Assembly (NCBI RefSeq): GCF_015694735.1 | Contig: NZ_JADQDP010000004.1 | Location: forward strand, 248,001-312,000 | Direction: 5' to 3' | DNA length: 64,000 nt | DNA from: Hymenobacter properus | Lineage (GTDB): Bacteria; Bacteroidota; Bacteroidia; Cytophagales; Hymenobacteraceae | Shown: in pieces, positions 18,024 through 26,842 of the stretch | Position numbering within the stretch: the first letter of the stretch is position 1 | Layout of the letters: the number at the start of each line of letters is the position of its first letter | Made by a program: the position numbers and the translations under genes | Notes under the pieces: generated by a model | The model's database searches: none | The model's input: only the letters and a program-made list of their open reading frames with translations | What the model was told of the DNA's origin: nothing

Positions 18024-18194
18024 GTCATGCTGAGCGCAGTCGAAGCATCTCTACTACGCCATCTGTCATCCTGAACGAAGTGAAGGACCTTCTCATGCCA
18101 GAACGATTAACGTTCAGCAGGGATAAGATGCTTCCTTCGTCAGCATGACAAACGGCGCGGTAGAGATGCTTCGACTGCGCTCAGCATGACGTTC
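18024..18194. repeat. Composite palindrome: family B element nested inside family A
   Basis: The outer family A arms are 18024-18051 (GTCATGCTGAGCGCAGTCGA...) and 18162-18190 (...CGACTGCGCTCAGCATGAC). Inside them lie a family B-like half (CTGTCATCCTGAACGAAGTG, about 18064-18096) and an AGATGCTTCCTTCGTCAGCA segment (about 18127-18147). The element separates xdhA from xdhB, and the ATG at 18186 is inside it. Confidence 0.85.
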
Positions 18195-18206
18195 AAGAAT
18201 ACCAAC

Positions 18207-20510
18207 ATGAACCACCTCGACCCACAGCGCCACGTGCGCGGCGAATCGCAGTACCTCGACGACGTACCTGTGCAGCAGGGCACCCTGTACGCGGCCGTGT
18301 TTGAAAGCCCGCTGGCCCACGGCGTGCTCCGCAGCCTCGATTTCAGCGCCGCCCTGGCCGCGCCGGGCGTGGCGCGGGTGCTCACGGCGGCCGACATTCC
18401 CGGCGAAAACCAGATTGGTGGCATCGTGCCCGATGAGCCGCTGCTAGCCGAGGGGCACGTGCATTTCCGGGGGCAGCCGGTGGCGCTGGTGCTGGCCCGC
18501 ACCGAGGCACAGGCCCACGCCGCCCTCAAGCTCATCAAGGTCGAAATCGACCCGCTGCCCATCATCACCGACCCGCGGGTAGCGGCGGCGCAGGGCGAGT
18601 TCATCGTGCCGCCGCGCACCTTCAAGCTCGGCGATTCGGCCGCGGCCTGGGCGTCGTGCGCTCACGTGTTCGAGGGCGTGGCCGAGAACGGCGGGCAGGA
18701 GCACTTGTACATCGAAACGCAGGGCGCTTACGCCTTCCCCACTGAGATGGGCGGCGTGCGGATGATTTCCTCCACGCAGGGCCCCACGGCCGTGCAGCGC
18801 CACACGGCGCACGTGCTGGGCCTGGGCATGCACCAGGTAGAAGTGGACGTGACCCGCCTCGGTGGCGGCTTCGGCGGCAAGGAAGACCAGGCCACGCCCT
18901 GGGGCGCCCTGGCCGCGCTGGGCGCCTTCCTCACCAAAAAGCCGGTGAAGCTGGTGCTCGACCGCATGGCCGATATGCGGATGACCGGCAAGCGCCACCC
19001 CTACTCGTCCGATTTCAGAATCGGCTTCGATGCCGACCTGAAAATCGTGGCTTACGAGGTGGAATTCTACCAAAACGCGGGCGCTGCCGCCGACCTCTCG
19101 CCGGCCGTGATGGAGCGCACGCTCTTCCACGCCACCAACGCCTATTTCGTGCCCAACGTGACGGCCACGGCCTATTCGTGCCGCACCAACCTGCCGCCGA
19201 ATACGGCCTTCCGGGGCTTCGGCGGGCCGCAGGGCATGTTTGTAATTGAATCGGCCCTGGCCAAAGCGGCCGAGGAGCTGGGCGTGCCCACTTACGAGCT
19301 GCAGCGCCGCAACCTGCTGCGCGAGGGCGACCTGTTCTCATACCGGCAGGCGGCCGAGGGCTGCCACGCCGAGCAGGCCTGGGACACGGCCGCATCGGAC
19401 TTCGATTTGGCCGGCATTCGGGCCGAGATAGCGCAGTTCAACCAACAGAACAAGCTCAAGAAGAAGGGTTTCGCGGTGATGCCCATTTGCTTCGGCATCA
19501 GCTTCACCAAAACGCCCATGAACCAGACGCGGGCCCTGGTGCACATCTACTCCGACGGCTCGGTGGGCATCAGCACGGGCGCGGTGGAAATGGGCCAGGG
19601 CGTGAACACCAAGATTGCGCAGGTGGCCGCCCGCACGCTGGGCATTTCGATTAACCGCATCAAAATCGAAACCACCAACACCACGCGCGTCGCCAACACC
19701 TCCCCCAGCGCCGCCAGCGCCACCGCCGACCTCAACGGCAAGGCCACCGAAATGGCCTGCCGTGCCCTGCGCGAGCGCCTGCTGCGCCACGCCGAGGTGG
19801 AGTACACGCTCAACTACGAGGGCCTCGAAATCCGCGACGAGGAGGTGCTGGCCGCCGGCATTCGCACCGAAACCACCTGGGACAAGCTGGTATCGTCGGC
19901 GTTCTGGAAGCGCATCGCCCTCACCGAAAACGCCCATTACGCCACGCCCGACCTGCATTTCGACGCCACCGTGAACCAGGGCCACCCCTTCGCCTACCAC
20001 GTGTACGGCACGGCCCTGACTACCGTAACGGTGGACTGCCTGCGCGGCACCTACACCGTGGATGCCCTGCAGATTGCCCACGACTTCGGTCAGAGCTTCA
20101 ACGAAGTCATCGACCGCGGCCAGATTGAGGGTGGCGCCGTGCAGGGCATCGGCTGGATGACGATGGAGGAAGTAGCCTACAATGAGGAAGGCCGCCTGCT
20201 TAGCAACTCACTAAATAGCTACAAAATCCCCGACATCTACGCCGCGCCCAAGGTGCTCGACGTGCACTTCCTCGACACCCCGGGCCACCCCAAGGCCATC
20301 CTGCGCTCCAAGGCCGTGGGCGAGCCGCCGCTCATGTACGGCATCGGCACCTACTTTGCCCTGCGCGACGCGGTGCGGGCCTTCCAGGGCCACACCGCCC
20401 TGCCCTTCTCGGCGCCGATGACGCCGGAAAAGGTGCTGGTGAGCTTATACCCGGAAGGGGCAATGGTGAAGAAACCAGACGTAACAATTTCTGTTGCAGG
20501 CGGCTTATAA
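18207..20510 (+). CDS. xdhB: Xanthine dehydrogenase large subunit (molybdopterin-binding)
   Basis: This is the molybdenum cofactor subunit that hydroxylates hypoxanthine and xanthine to urate. The start MNHLDPQRHVRGESQYLDD at 18207 was preferred over an ATG inside the repeat, giving 767 residues. Visible landmarks are the aldehyde-oxidase/xanthine-dehydrogenase a/b hammerhead (about 8-120), GGGFGGKED (about 218), FRGFGGPQG (about 334), GQGVNTKIAQVAA and GAVQGIGWMTMEEV. VGEPPLMYG (about 704) carries the catalytic glutamate. Together with XdhA and the XdhC maturation factor at 32.6 kb it forms a complete enzyme. Confidence 0.95.
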   Translation: MNHLDPQRHVRGESQYLDDVPVQQGTLYAAVFESPLAHGVLRSLDFSAALAAPGVARVLTAADIPGENQIGGIVPDEPLLAEGHVHFRGQPVALVLARTEAQAHAALKLIKVEIDPLPIITDPRVAAAQGEFIVPPRTFKLGDSAAAWASCAHVFEGVAENGGQEHLYIETQGAYAFPTEMGGVRMISSTQGPTAVQRHTAHVLGLGMHQVEVDVTRLGGGFGGKEDQATPWGALAALGAFLTKKPVKLVLDRMADMRMTGKRHPYSSDFRIGFDADLKIVAYEVEFYQNAGAAADLSPAVMERTLFHATNAYFVPNVTATAYSCRTNLPPNTAFRGFGGPQGMFVIESALAKAAEELGVPTYELQRRNLLREGDLFSYRQAAEGCHAEQAWDTAASDFDLAGIRAEIAQFNQQNKLKKKGFAVMPICFGISFTKTPMNQTRALVHIYSDGSVGISTGAVEMGQGVNTKIAQVAARTLGISINRIKIETTNTTRVANTSPSAASATADLNGKATEMACRALRERLLRHAEVEYTLNYEGLEIRDEEVLAAGIRTETTWDKLVSSAFWKRIALTENAHYATPDLHFDATVNQGHPFAYHVYGTALTTVTVDCLRGTYTVDALQIAHDFGQSFNEVIDRGQIEGGAVQGIGWMTMEEVAYNEEGRLLSNSLNSYKIPDIYAAPKVLDVHFLDTPGHPKAILRSKAVGEPPLMYGIGTYFALRDAVRAFQGHTALPFSAPMTPEKVLVSLYPEGAMVKKPDVTISVAGGL

Positions 20511-20559
20511 AGCTCCCTTATACAATTTTGACGGCTAATCGTGCTACATTGCTGAAGCG

Positions 20560-20595
20560 TTGGCCCTCTCACTGCTTCTGTGAGAGCGTGGCCAA
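20560..20595 (+). other. Strong hairpin between xdhB and the next lipoprotein gene
   Basis: TTGGCC..CTCTCAC pairs with GTGAGAG..GGCCAA around a 7-nt loop. There is no T-run, so it is not a classical terminator. It lies 14 nt before the next ATG and could block or modulate translation, or stabilise the xdh mRNA 3' end. Confidence 0.5.
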
Positions 20596-20608
20596 ATAGC
20601 TTCACACT

Positions 20609-22552
20609 ATGCGGCATCACTACACGCTTTTCACGGTTGGCCTTGGGGTACTCCTAAGCTTTACGGCCTGTTCGCCGGATTCTAAATCAGAAACCCGCGC
20701 CAGCCAGAAGCGCGAGCCAGCAGCCCCAGCTGCTACTGCGGCATCTGCCCCTGGCCCCACACGCCGGCTGGGCTCCCAGCCCAACGGCCAACCTACCTCC
20801 GAAACCGACCGCCGGCGCAACATGGTGCTGGCACCAGCGGCCCCACAGGCCGGCCCGGCACGGGTAATTTCGAAGCGAACTAATCGGAAGCTCGCCCGGC
20901 TGGTGCGGCGGCAGGAGCGCGCCGCTAGCCGGGCAGCAGCAGCGGCCCCGGCGCCGACCAGGGTGGCTCCTGCCGCTCCGGCCTCGGCCCAGCCGACGCC
21001 AACCAACGCCGGCGTGCTACCAGATACGGACGTTGCGGTTGCGGCCGCGGCTGCTGCCCCTACCGACCGGCCCAAGACGGCCCAGGTTTTCCGCATTCGG
21101 CCCGACCGCGACACCGTGCTCTACGGCTCCGAAGGCACCGTGATGCGGGTGCCGGCCGGCACGTTTGTGCAAGGCAACACCCGCCAGGGCACCGCCCCCG
21201 AAGGCTTGGTCGAAATCAAGCTGCGTGAGTTCTACTCGATGGCCGACATCTTGCTGGAGCGCCTGAGCACCATGGCCGGCCCCAGGCTGCTCGAAACCGG
21301 CGGCATGGTGCAGCTCAGCGCTACCACTGCCGATGGCAGGGAGTGCAAGCTCAAGCCCGGCAGCGCGTTTGAGCTGGGATTTCCGGCCACCCGGCCCATC
21401 GACGGCATGCAGCTTTACAACGGGCAGTCCACCGCCACCCGCGGCCTCAACTGGAAGCTGGCGCCCCAGCACGAGGCCACGAAGCCGGCCAAACGCTGGA
21501 TTAGCTGGCAGTACTGGAAAAAGCCCCGCTTCAAGGGCGGCTACGCGGTGACCCGTCATCGCCTGAGCAAAGCCATCGACTACGATGCTGCCACCGCCAT
21601 GCGCCTCAACGGCTACCAGGCGCCCGGGCAGCTGCGCCGCGAAATGCGCCGCAACCACAAGCGCGTGCCGGTGGTGGGCCGGGTGAATGCCAGCTTTGAA
21701 TTATCAGAAACCGGCCAGCTCAACGACGTTTATTTCCGCAGCGCCGGCCCGGCCGATTCGGCCCTGCAAGCAGCCGTGGTGCAGGCCTTGCGCCGCCTGA
21801 AAGCTACCCCCGCCTCGCACGGCGTGCGCAACAACCGCCGGGCCACCCGCAGCCTGATGAAGGTGGACGTGCGTTTCACGGCCGACCGGCGCGTGCTCGT
21901 CGACCACCTGCGCTGGGACCAGGCCACCACCATTTCCCTCTTCCGGGCCGACGAGGAACGCCGCGCCACGGGCAAAGGGCGCCTCACCGATGCCCAGCTG
22001 CAGGCCGCCCCGCTGGAGGCCGTGACCGGTGAGCTGTTTAAAAAGCGGCAGGCCAATGCCAAACGGTATTCGGTGGGCACATTTCTGGGCGAGCAGCTGA
22101 ACTATGTGAAGGAGCTGGCCGTGTTCCGGGTGAAGGTGGTGGCCGCGCCGCGCACCATGGGCTGGTACAATTGCGACCGGCCGGCCCCGCCGTTGCTCAC
22201 CCGGCTGGTGATGTCGTCTTCGTCGCGGGTGGGGCGCCCCACCGGTGGCCTGGCCAAGCTGGCGCTGGTGCACCTGGGCCTCGAACACCCCGCCGCCCAG
22301 CCGGCCGACATTAGCCTGGTGCTGCACGACAAGCGGTGCGTGATTCGCGGCGACGCCAAGGCAGGCCGGGTCACGTTTGAGCAACTGGCTGATAGCACGG
22401 TTGCCACACTGGTCGCCATTCGCCGCGAACAGGGCCAGCTTTACCTGGGCTTGCGCGATGTGGTGGTGCGCCAGCGCGTGGAGCCACCGCTGGAGTTCCG
22501 GCCCGTGACGGTGCCCGAGCTTCGGGCCGCCATGGCCCGCTTCGACCTATAG
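20609..22552 (+). CDS. Lipoprotein with TonB-like C-terminal domain region
   Basis: MRHHYTLFTVGLGVLLSFTAC is a lipoprotein signal. Residues about 20-150 are a low-complexity Ala/Pro/Arg-rich linker. A beta domain at about 165-270 (YGSEGTVMRVPAGTFV, EIKLREFYSMADILL, LLETGGMVQLSA) is common in Bacteroidota surface proteins. Residues about 345-440 resemble a TonB/energy-transducer C-terminal domain (RVNASFELSETGQLNDVYFRSAG, ALQAAVVQALRRL). The final ~170 residues are unassigned. It could be a surface sensor or a TonB-associated adaptor. It interrupts the purine gene order and nothing in it points to purines. Confidence 0.75.
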   Translation: MRHHYTLFTVGLGVLLSFTACSPDSKSETRASQKREPAAPAATAASAPGPTRRLGSQPNGQPTSETDRRRNMVLAPAAPQAGPARVISKRTNRKLARLVRRQERAASRAAAAAPAPTRVAPAAPASAQPTPTNAGVLPDTDVAVAAAAAAPTDRPKTAQVFRIRPDRDTVLYGSEGTVMRVPAGTFVQGNTRQGTAPEGLVEIKLREFYSMADILLERLSTMAGPRLLETGGMVQLSATTADGRECKLKPGSAFELGFPATRPIDGMQLYNGQSTATRGLNWKLAPQHEATKPAKRWISWQYWKKPRFKGGYAVTRHRLSKAIDYDAATAMRLNGYQAPGQLRREMRRNHKRVPVVGRVNASFELSETGQLNDVYFRSAGPADSALQAAVVQALRRLKATPASHGVRNNRRATRSLMKVDVRFTADRRVLVDHLRWDQATTISLFRADEERRATGKGRLTDAQLQAAPLEAVTGELFKKRQANAKRYSVGTFLGEQLNYVKELAVFRVKVVAAPRTMGWYNCDRPAPPLLTRLVMSSSSRVGRPTGGLAKLALVHLGLEHPAAQPADISLVLHDKRCVIRGDAKAGRVTFEQLADSTVATLVAIRREQGQLYLGLRDVVVRQRVEPPLEFRPVTVPELRAAMARFDL

Positions 22553-22567
22553 CCCATCCGTTCCGCA

Positions 22568-24211
22568 CTACCGCTTCACGGCCGCCTTTGCCTCATACAC
22601 CACTTTGCCGCCCACCATCGTCAGCTCGCTCACGGTGCCGGGCAAGGCCGGCGGGGGCACCGTGAAAATGTCCTGCGAGAGCACCGCCAAATCGGCCAGC
22701 TTGCCGGGTGCCAGCGTGCCTTTTTGCTGCTCCTGAAACTCGGCGTAAGCGGCACCGGCGGTGTAGGCGCGCACGGCCTGCTCGCGGGTGAGGGCCTCTT
22801 TGGGGTCGGCCAGGGTGGCGGCGAAAAGGATGTTGAGGAACGGATTCATCGGGCCATCGGAGCCTAGCGCGAAGAGCACGCCGCTGTCCAGCAGTGAGCG
22901 GAAGCCGGCGGGTATGTGCGTGGCGGCGCCGTGCTGCTGGTCCATGTCGGCCACGTAATGCGATGCGTTTTGCACCACCACAATGCCCATGGCCCGGGCA
23001 CGGGGCCGCAAATCGGGCGCCAGGCCGTCGCCGTGCTCAAAGCGCACGCGCTTGCGCCGCCAGGTGGCGTCGTCGGCCAGCTGGCCCATGAGGTGCAGCA
23101 CCAGGCTGGCCGTGCTGTCGCCCACAATGTGCAGCATCAACGGGTCAGAGGTGGCGAGGGCGTGGCGGAGCAACTGGCGCACGGTGTCGGCGGGGAAATT
23201 GAGGTGGCCATACCAGCCGGGGCGGCCCGGGTACGGGCGGCGCATCAGGGCGCCGCCTTCAAGCGGAGTGGCGTCGAGCACGTATTTGCGGCCCTCCACC
23301 CGCGCCAGCGGCGTGGGCTGGTGGTTCACCCCGGCCCATTCGCCGTGCTTGAAACCGCGGGGCGAGGTCATGAAATACGGCATGATGCGGTGGCGCAGGG
23401 GCAGCCGGGCCGCCTGCACCACACGCACAGTTTGAGCCGGCGGCAGCGTACCGGCCATGTCCTGCACGCTGGTGATGCCAAAACGCAGCGCTTCGGCCCC
23501 ATAAGCCCTAAGCAGCCGCACCCAAGCACTGTCGGGCAGGTGGCCATTGAGGTCGCGGCGCGGGCCCCAGCTGCCGTATTCCAGCAGCGAGCCCGTGAGC
23601 CGGCCTGTGCCCGAGTCCCGCTCATAGGCCCCGCCGAGCGGGTCGGGGTCGGCCTCGCCGATGCCCAGCTGTTGCAGCGCCAGGGAGTTGACGACGCAGC
23701 CGTGGCCCCACGGGGTGTGCAACAGCACCGGGTGGCGGGGCGCCACGGCATCCAGCGCCGCGCGCCGCGCCTGCGGGTCTTGCAGCACGCTCAAGCCTAT
23801 TTCGCCCTGCAGCCAGGTACCCGCAGGCGTTTGCCGCGCCAGCTTGGCCAGCGTATCGAGCACCTGCGCCGTGCTGGGGCCCGCCAGCAGCGGCAGTTTG
23901 GGAAAGTGAAACGACCGGCCCAGCGGGCTGCCTCCCGGCAGGTGCGTGTGCGCGTCGTTGAAGCCTGGCACCACGGTGCGGCCGCGCAACTCGATGCGGC
24001 GGGTGCGCGGGCCGGCCAGCTTGCTGATTTGGGCAGTGCTGCCCACGGCCACTACCCGCTCGCCGCGCACGGCCAGGGCCTGCGCGTAAGGCCGGGAGGG
24101 GTCGGCGGTGAAGATTTTACCCCCAGTCAAAATCATGTCCGGGTGGGCAGGCTGAGCCCAGGCCCGCCCGGCAAGAGATAATGCCAGAACAAAAACATAA
24201 TAAGATTTCAT
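22568..24211 (-). CDS. Secreted amidohydrolase, YtcJ-like
   Basis: A signal peptide (MKSYYVFVLALSLAGRAWAQ) precedes a 520-residue amidohydrolase barrel. The metal motif is GFNDAHTHLPGG (HxH), with HTPWGHGCVVNSLALQQLG, LMLHIVGDSTA, RFEHGDGLAPD and ALGSDGPMNPF supplying further ligands. This layout (composite beta-sandwich plus barrel, about 550 aa) fits the YtcJ/N-substituted formamide deformylase branch. The substrate is unknown and the periplasmic location argues against direct involvement in the cytosolic ureide pathway. It converges with the TonB-like lipoprotein gene (15-nt gap). Confidence 0.87.
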   Translation of the reverse strand: MKSYYVFVLALSLAGRAWAQPAHPDMILTGGKIFTADPSRPYAQALAVRGERVVAVGSTAQISKLAGPRTRRIELRGRTVVPGFNDAHTHLPGGSPLGRSFHFPKLPLLAGPSTAQVLDTLAKLARQTPAGTWLQGEIGLSVLQDPQARRAALDAVAPRHPVLLHTPWGHGCVVNSLALQQLGIGEADPDPLGGAYERDSGTGRLTGSLLEYGSWGPRRDLNGHLPDSAWVRLLRAYGAEALRFGITSVQDMAGTLPPAQTVRVVQAARLPLRHRIMPYFMTSPRGFKHGEWAGVNHQPTPLARVEGRKYVLDATPLEGGALMRRPYPGRPGWYGHLNFPADTVRQLLRHALATSDPLMLHIVGDSTASLVLHLMGQLADDATWRRKRVRFEHGDGLAPDLRPRARAMGIVVVQNASHYVADMDQQHGAATHIPAGFRSLLDSGVLFALGSDGPMNPFLNILFAATLADPKEALTREQAVRAYTAGAAYAEFQEQQKGTLAPGKLADLAVLSQDIFTVPPPALPGTVSELTMVGGKVVYEAKAAVKR

Positions 24212-24270
24212 GGCAGTTAATTTATTGGGTTACCAAGCGTCCAGGCAAGCCAATGTATTTATAAAATCAC

Positions 24271-24301
24271 TTCTAATATCAATCAATAATATCTATGTTT
24301 G
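24271..24301 (+). promoter_or_regulatory. Candidate Bacteroidota-type promoter
   Basis: TATGTTTG at 24294-24301 matches the phylum's -7 consensus TAnnTTTG, and TTC at 24271 is a near-match to the -33 TTG with a 20-nt spacer. It lies in an unusually AT-rich stretch 57 nt before the ATG at 24358. The assignment is by motif only. Confidence 0.4.
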
Positions 24302-24357
24302 CTTGCGCTGCAATTCCGGCAGGATTTGCAGAACAGAATCACCTTCAAACAAACTTT

Positions 24358-24828
24358 ATGCGCCTCACACAATCAAAACATTGGCTCGGCAGCATCGCTG
24401 CGCTGGTCGTTCTGGCCCTCAGCGTACTGCTGGGCAGCACTGCCACTACTCCCAAAACGCCGCCCCGCGCCATGGCCGCCGCCGGCCAAACGGTGTGGGT
24501 CATCCTGACGCCGGTGAAGGCCGACAAACGGACGCAGTACGAACGGTTCGTTAACGAGATTTTTTGGCCGTGCGCGGCCAAAGTAGGGGCCGCCGACCAG
24601 CAGGCCTTTCACCACACGCGGGTGCTCAATCCAACCAAGCCCCAGGCGGACGGTACTTACGCGTATATGTTCATCATGGACCCCGTGCAGAAAGGAGCCG
24701 ATTACGAAGTCGAAAGCCTGCTGAAAAAAGCCTACGGACCGGCAAAAGCCACCGAGTACTACAAACTTTACACGGAGTGCATGGCGGGCGAACAGAAAAT
24801 ATACTCCAGCACCCAAACCCAGTATTAA
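24358..24828 (+). CDS. Small secreted or membrane-anchored protein of unknown function
   Basis: The 156-residue product starts MRLTQSKHWLGSIAALVVLALSVLLG, a signal peptide or anchor. A compact alpha/beta domain follows (QTVWVILTPVKADKRTQYERFVNEIFWP, DGTYAYMFIMDPVQ, YEVESLLKKAYG). The strand-helix pattern recalls dimeric alpha-beta-barrel (antibiotic-monooxygenase-like) domains, but this is only a fold impression. Upstream in-frame ATGs (24295) precede the putative promoter start and were not chosen. A bidirectional terminator follows. Confidence 0.75.
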   Translation: MRLTQSKHWLGSIAALVVLALSVLLGSTATTPKTPPRAMAAAGQTVWVILTPVKADKRTQYERFVNEIFWPCAAKVGAADQQAFHHTRVLNPTKPQADGTYAYMFIMDPVQKGADYEVESLLKKAYGPAKATEYYKLYTECMAGEQKIYSSTQTQY

Positions 24829-24848
24829 CCACTTGTAAATCACCGCTT

Positions 24849-24897
24849 CAAGCAACAAAAAAGGCTTCTCCTGACGAGAAGCCTTTTTTGTTGCTTG
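24849..24897. terminator. Bidirectional intrinsic terminator
   Basis: CAAGCAACAAAAAAGGCTTC is inverted around the CTGA loop to GAAGCCTTTTTTGTTGCTTG. The stem is GC-poor at the base with A6 and T6 on either side. It serves both the rightward gene ending at 24828 and the leftward operon ending at 24911. Confidence 0.93.
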
Positions 24898-24910
24898 AAC
24901 CAGCCGGACT

Positions 24911-26347
24911 CTACGCCGCTTTGGCGCGGCGTCCCTGCAGGATGCGGTAGAAAGAGCGGGTCTGCACCTCTTCCAGCGTGAGGCCGGTGGCGAGAATTTC
25001 CTCTTCCGTAATGGCACCGCAGTTCAGGGCTTTCAGGAAGAAGTTGAGCAGGCCCTGGCCGGTGGCAGCGTCGTCGAAGATGTCGCCGGTGAGGGTGGAA
25101 ATGGCCGCGCGCTCCACGAAGGTTTTCAGGCGAAAAACGGCGTCGTCGTAGCTGCTGAGGAAGAAATTGTAAGTGGCAGCGTAGCGCATGGGCAACTGCG
25201 CCGGGTTCAAATCCCAGCCCTGGTAGAAGCCGTTGATGAGCGAGTGCGTGGTGTGGTGGTAGGCCTGGCGCCAGGCGTTGTGCACCGACTCGCGGTTTTC
25301 GCGCAGCTGGGCAAACGTCAGGTTTTCGCCGCGGTGCGGGCCGATGGGCATCACGTTGGTGGCGCCATCGGAGAGGAAGATGCCAGTGCCGCCCAACGCC
25401 ACCTTGGTCATGTGGTGGGCAAAATCGCACACGGGGTGCGCCATGGTCTGGTACTTGGCCGTGATGCCGCAGCTGGCCGTGTAGTCATAGGTGCCGAAGT
25501 GGGCCGCGATGCAGCGCCCCTCGCTGGCCCGAATGATGCGCATGAGCGGGTTGCGTCCCTCCTCGTCCATGATGATTTGCGTGGCCTCCACCATCGTCTC
25601 CATTTTGAGGGTGCCGGGGGCCAGGCCATTGGCCTTTTCGAGCAGCTCAAACAGGCGCACCATCGTCGTCATCTGCTCCGGGATGGTCACCTTGGGCAGC
25701 ATCACCACAAAGTTGTCGGGCAGCTTGCCGCCGGTTTCGGCCAGCAGCGTGGTCAGGAAAATGTCGAGTGTGCGCACGCCCCGCTGCTTCAAGTCCTCAG
25801 TGAATGGCTTGATGCGGATGCCGATGAACGGCGACAGCGTGCCCTGCTGCATGCCCTTGGCCACTTCCTTGGCGGCGCGCACGGCGGTTTCATCCTCCTC
25901 CGCATCGGGCCGATTGCCGAAGCCGTCTTCAAAATCGACGCGGAAGTCTTCTACCGCTTCGCGCTTCAGCTTCGCCACAATCTTGTTGTACACCGAATAA
26001 GCCAGCCAAGCGGGCTCTTGCTTGCGGTCCTCCGGGCTCAGGGCATCGAGCTTGGCGGTGAGGGCGGCTACGTCGGCTTCGAGGGTGGGCAGCTGCTCGT
26101 GGTTTTTAAACTGCAGGGCGCGGGCCAACTCCACGAAGTTGGGCGCGTAGGTAAGCAGGTTGTTGAGGGCGATTTCGCCCATGCGCACGCAGGTATCGGC
26201 CTTGAAGAGGTTGGCGCCGCCGTACACGGTGTGCACGGGCTGGCGGTCGGGCCGGTCGCCGGGGTAGGTTTGCTGGAATTTAATATTGGCCACGCCGAGC
26301 TGGTCGAGCAGGGCGGCTTTATCGGAATCTTGTAAGCTGAGTTTCAT
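24911..26347 (-). CDS. CitE/malate-synthase-superfamily (HpcH/HpaI-like, DUF6986-type) protein of the ureide operon
   Basis: This 478-residue protein has the TIM-barrel signature of the citrate-lyase-beta/malate-synthase superfamily. RVDFEDGFG and FIGIRIKPF bind substrate, VVMLPKV is a core strand, METMVEATQIIMDEEG carries a metal-ligand Glu, and AAHFGTYDYTASCGI a metal-ligand Asp. Family homologs are often labelled as aldolases or phosphoenolpyruvate kinases without clear proof. It ends the leftward ureide operon. Ureidoglycolate breakdown releases glyoxylate, the substrate of malate synthase, so a glyoxylate-condensing role is a reasonable inference, but it is not demonstrated by sequence. 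Confidence 0.8.
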   Translation of the reverse strand: MKLSLQDSDKAALLDQLGVANIKFQQTYPGDRPDRQPVHTVYGGANLFKADTCVRMGEIALNNLLTYAPNFVELARALQFKNHEQLPTLEADVAALTAKLDALSPEDRKQEPAWLAYSVYNKIVAKLKREAVEDFRVDFEDGFGNRPDAEEDETAVRAAKEVAKGMQQGTLSPFIGIRIKPFTEDLKQRGVRTLDIFLTTLLAETGGKLPDNFVVMLPKVTIPEQMTTMVRLFELLEKANGLAPGTLKMETMVEATQIIMDEEGRNPLMRIIRASEGRCIAAHFGTYDYTASCGITAKYQTMAHPVCDFAHHMTKVALGGTGIFLSDGATNVMPIGPHRGENLTFAQLRENRESVHNAWRQAYHHTTHSLINGFYQGWDLNPAQLPMRYAATYNFFLSSYDDAVFRLKTFVERAAISTLTGDIFDDAATGQGLLNFFLKALNCGAITEEEILATGLTLEEVQTRSFYRILQGRRAKAA

Positions 26348-26389
26348 GGTGGGAATTGATTGTTCGTTGTCGATTTATGCGCCAAATCT

Positions 26390-26485
26390 GAACGTCATGC
26401 TGAGCGCAGCCGAAGCATCTCTACCGCGCAAGTAATTAATTACTGCTGCACGCGAGATGCTTCGGCTGCGCTCAGCATGACGTTC
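26390..26485. repeat. Family A intergenic palindrome, copy 5
   Basis: GAACGTCATGCTGAGCGCAG, continuing to CCGAAGCATCTC, is inverted at 26454-26485 with near-perfect arms. The right arm is followed by T5. It sits inside the ureide operon between hiuH and the CitE-like gene. Confidence 0.92.
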
Positions 26486-26503
26486 TTTTTATCCGGCAAT
26501 TTT

Positions 26504-26842
26504 TCACGAGCCGCGGTAGGTGGAATACCCGAATGGATTCAGCAACAGTGGCACATGGTAATGCGCGTTTTCAGCCACGTTGAACACGATTTCCACGAAG
26601 GGATAAAAATTGGCGGTGCCGTCCTGCGCGAAGTATTCCTGGGTGTAGAATTTCATTTTATACACGCCCAATTCCACCTGCTTTTCTTTCGGCAATAAAT
26701 CGGGAATGCGGCCGTCGGCGTTGGTTTTGCCGCGCGCTATTTCCTGCCAGCTGTCGCCAACTTGTTGCATTAGCGCAATGCTGACATTCGCCGCCGGCTT
26801 GCCCTTGGTGGTGTCGAGAATGTGCGTGGTTATCTGGCTCAT
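26504..26842 (-). CDS. uraH: 5-Hydroxyisourate hydrolase (transthyretin-like)
   Basis: The enzyme hydrolyses 5-hydroxyisourate, the PuuD product, to OHCU. Its 112 residues span the transthyretin-like fold: the N-terminal ITTHILDTTKGKPAANV holds the catalytic His, NADGRIPDLL holds the Arg, and the C-terminal YSTYRGS is the diagnostic tetrapeptide region. The start codon overlaps the uraD stop by 4 nt (ATGA), so translational coupling with UraD, the next enzyme in the pathway, is expected. Confidence 0.96.
   Translation of the reverse strand: MSQITTHILDTTKGKPAANVSIALMQQVGDSWQEIARGKTNADGRIPDLLPKEKQVELGVYKMKFYTQEYFAQDGTANFYPFVEIVFNVAENAHYHVPLLLNPFGYSTYRGS

Noticed and set aside
25195..25225. tRNA-like T-arm sequence GGGTTCAAATCCCA
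   Set aside because: It lies inside the CitE-like coding region (WDLNPAQ), and no acceptor or anticodon stem can be drawn around it.
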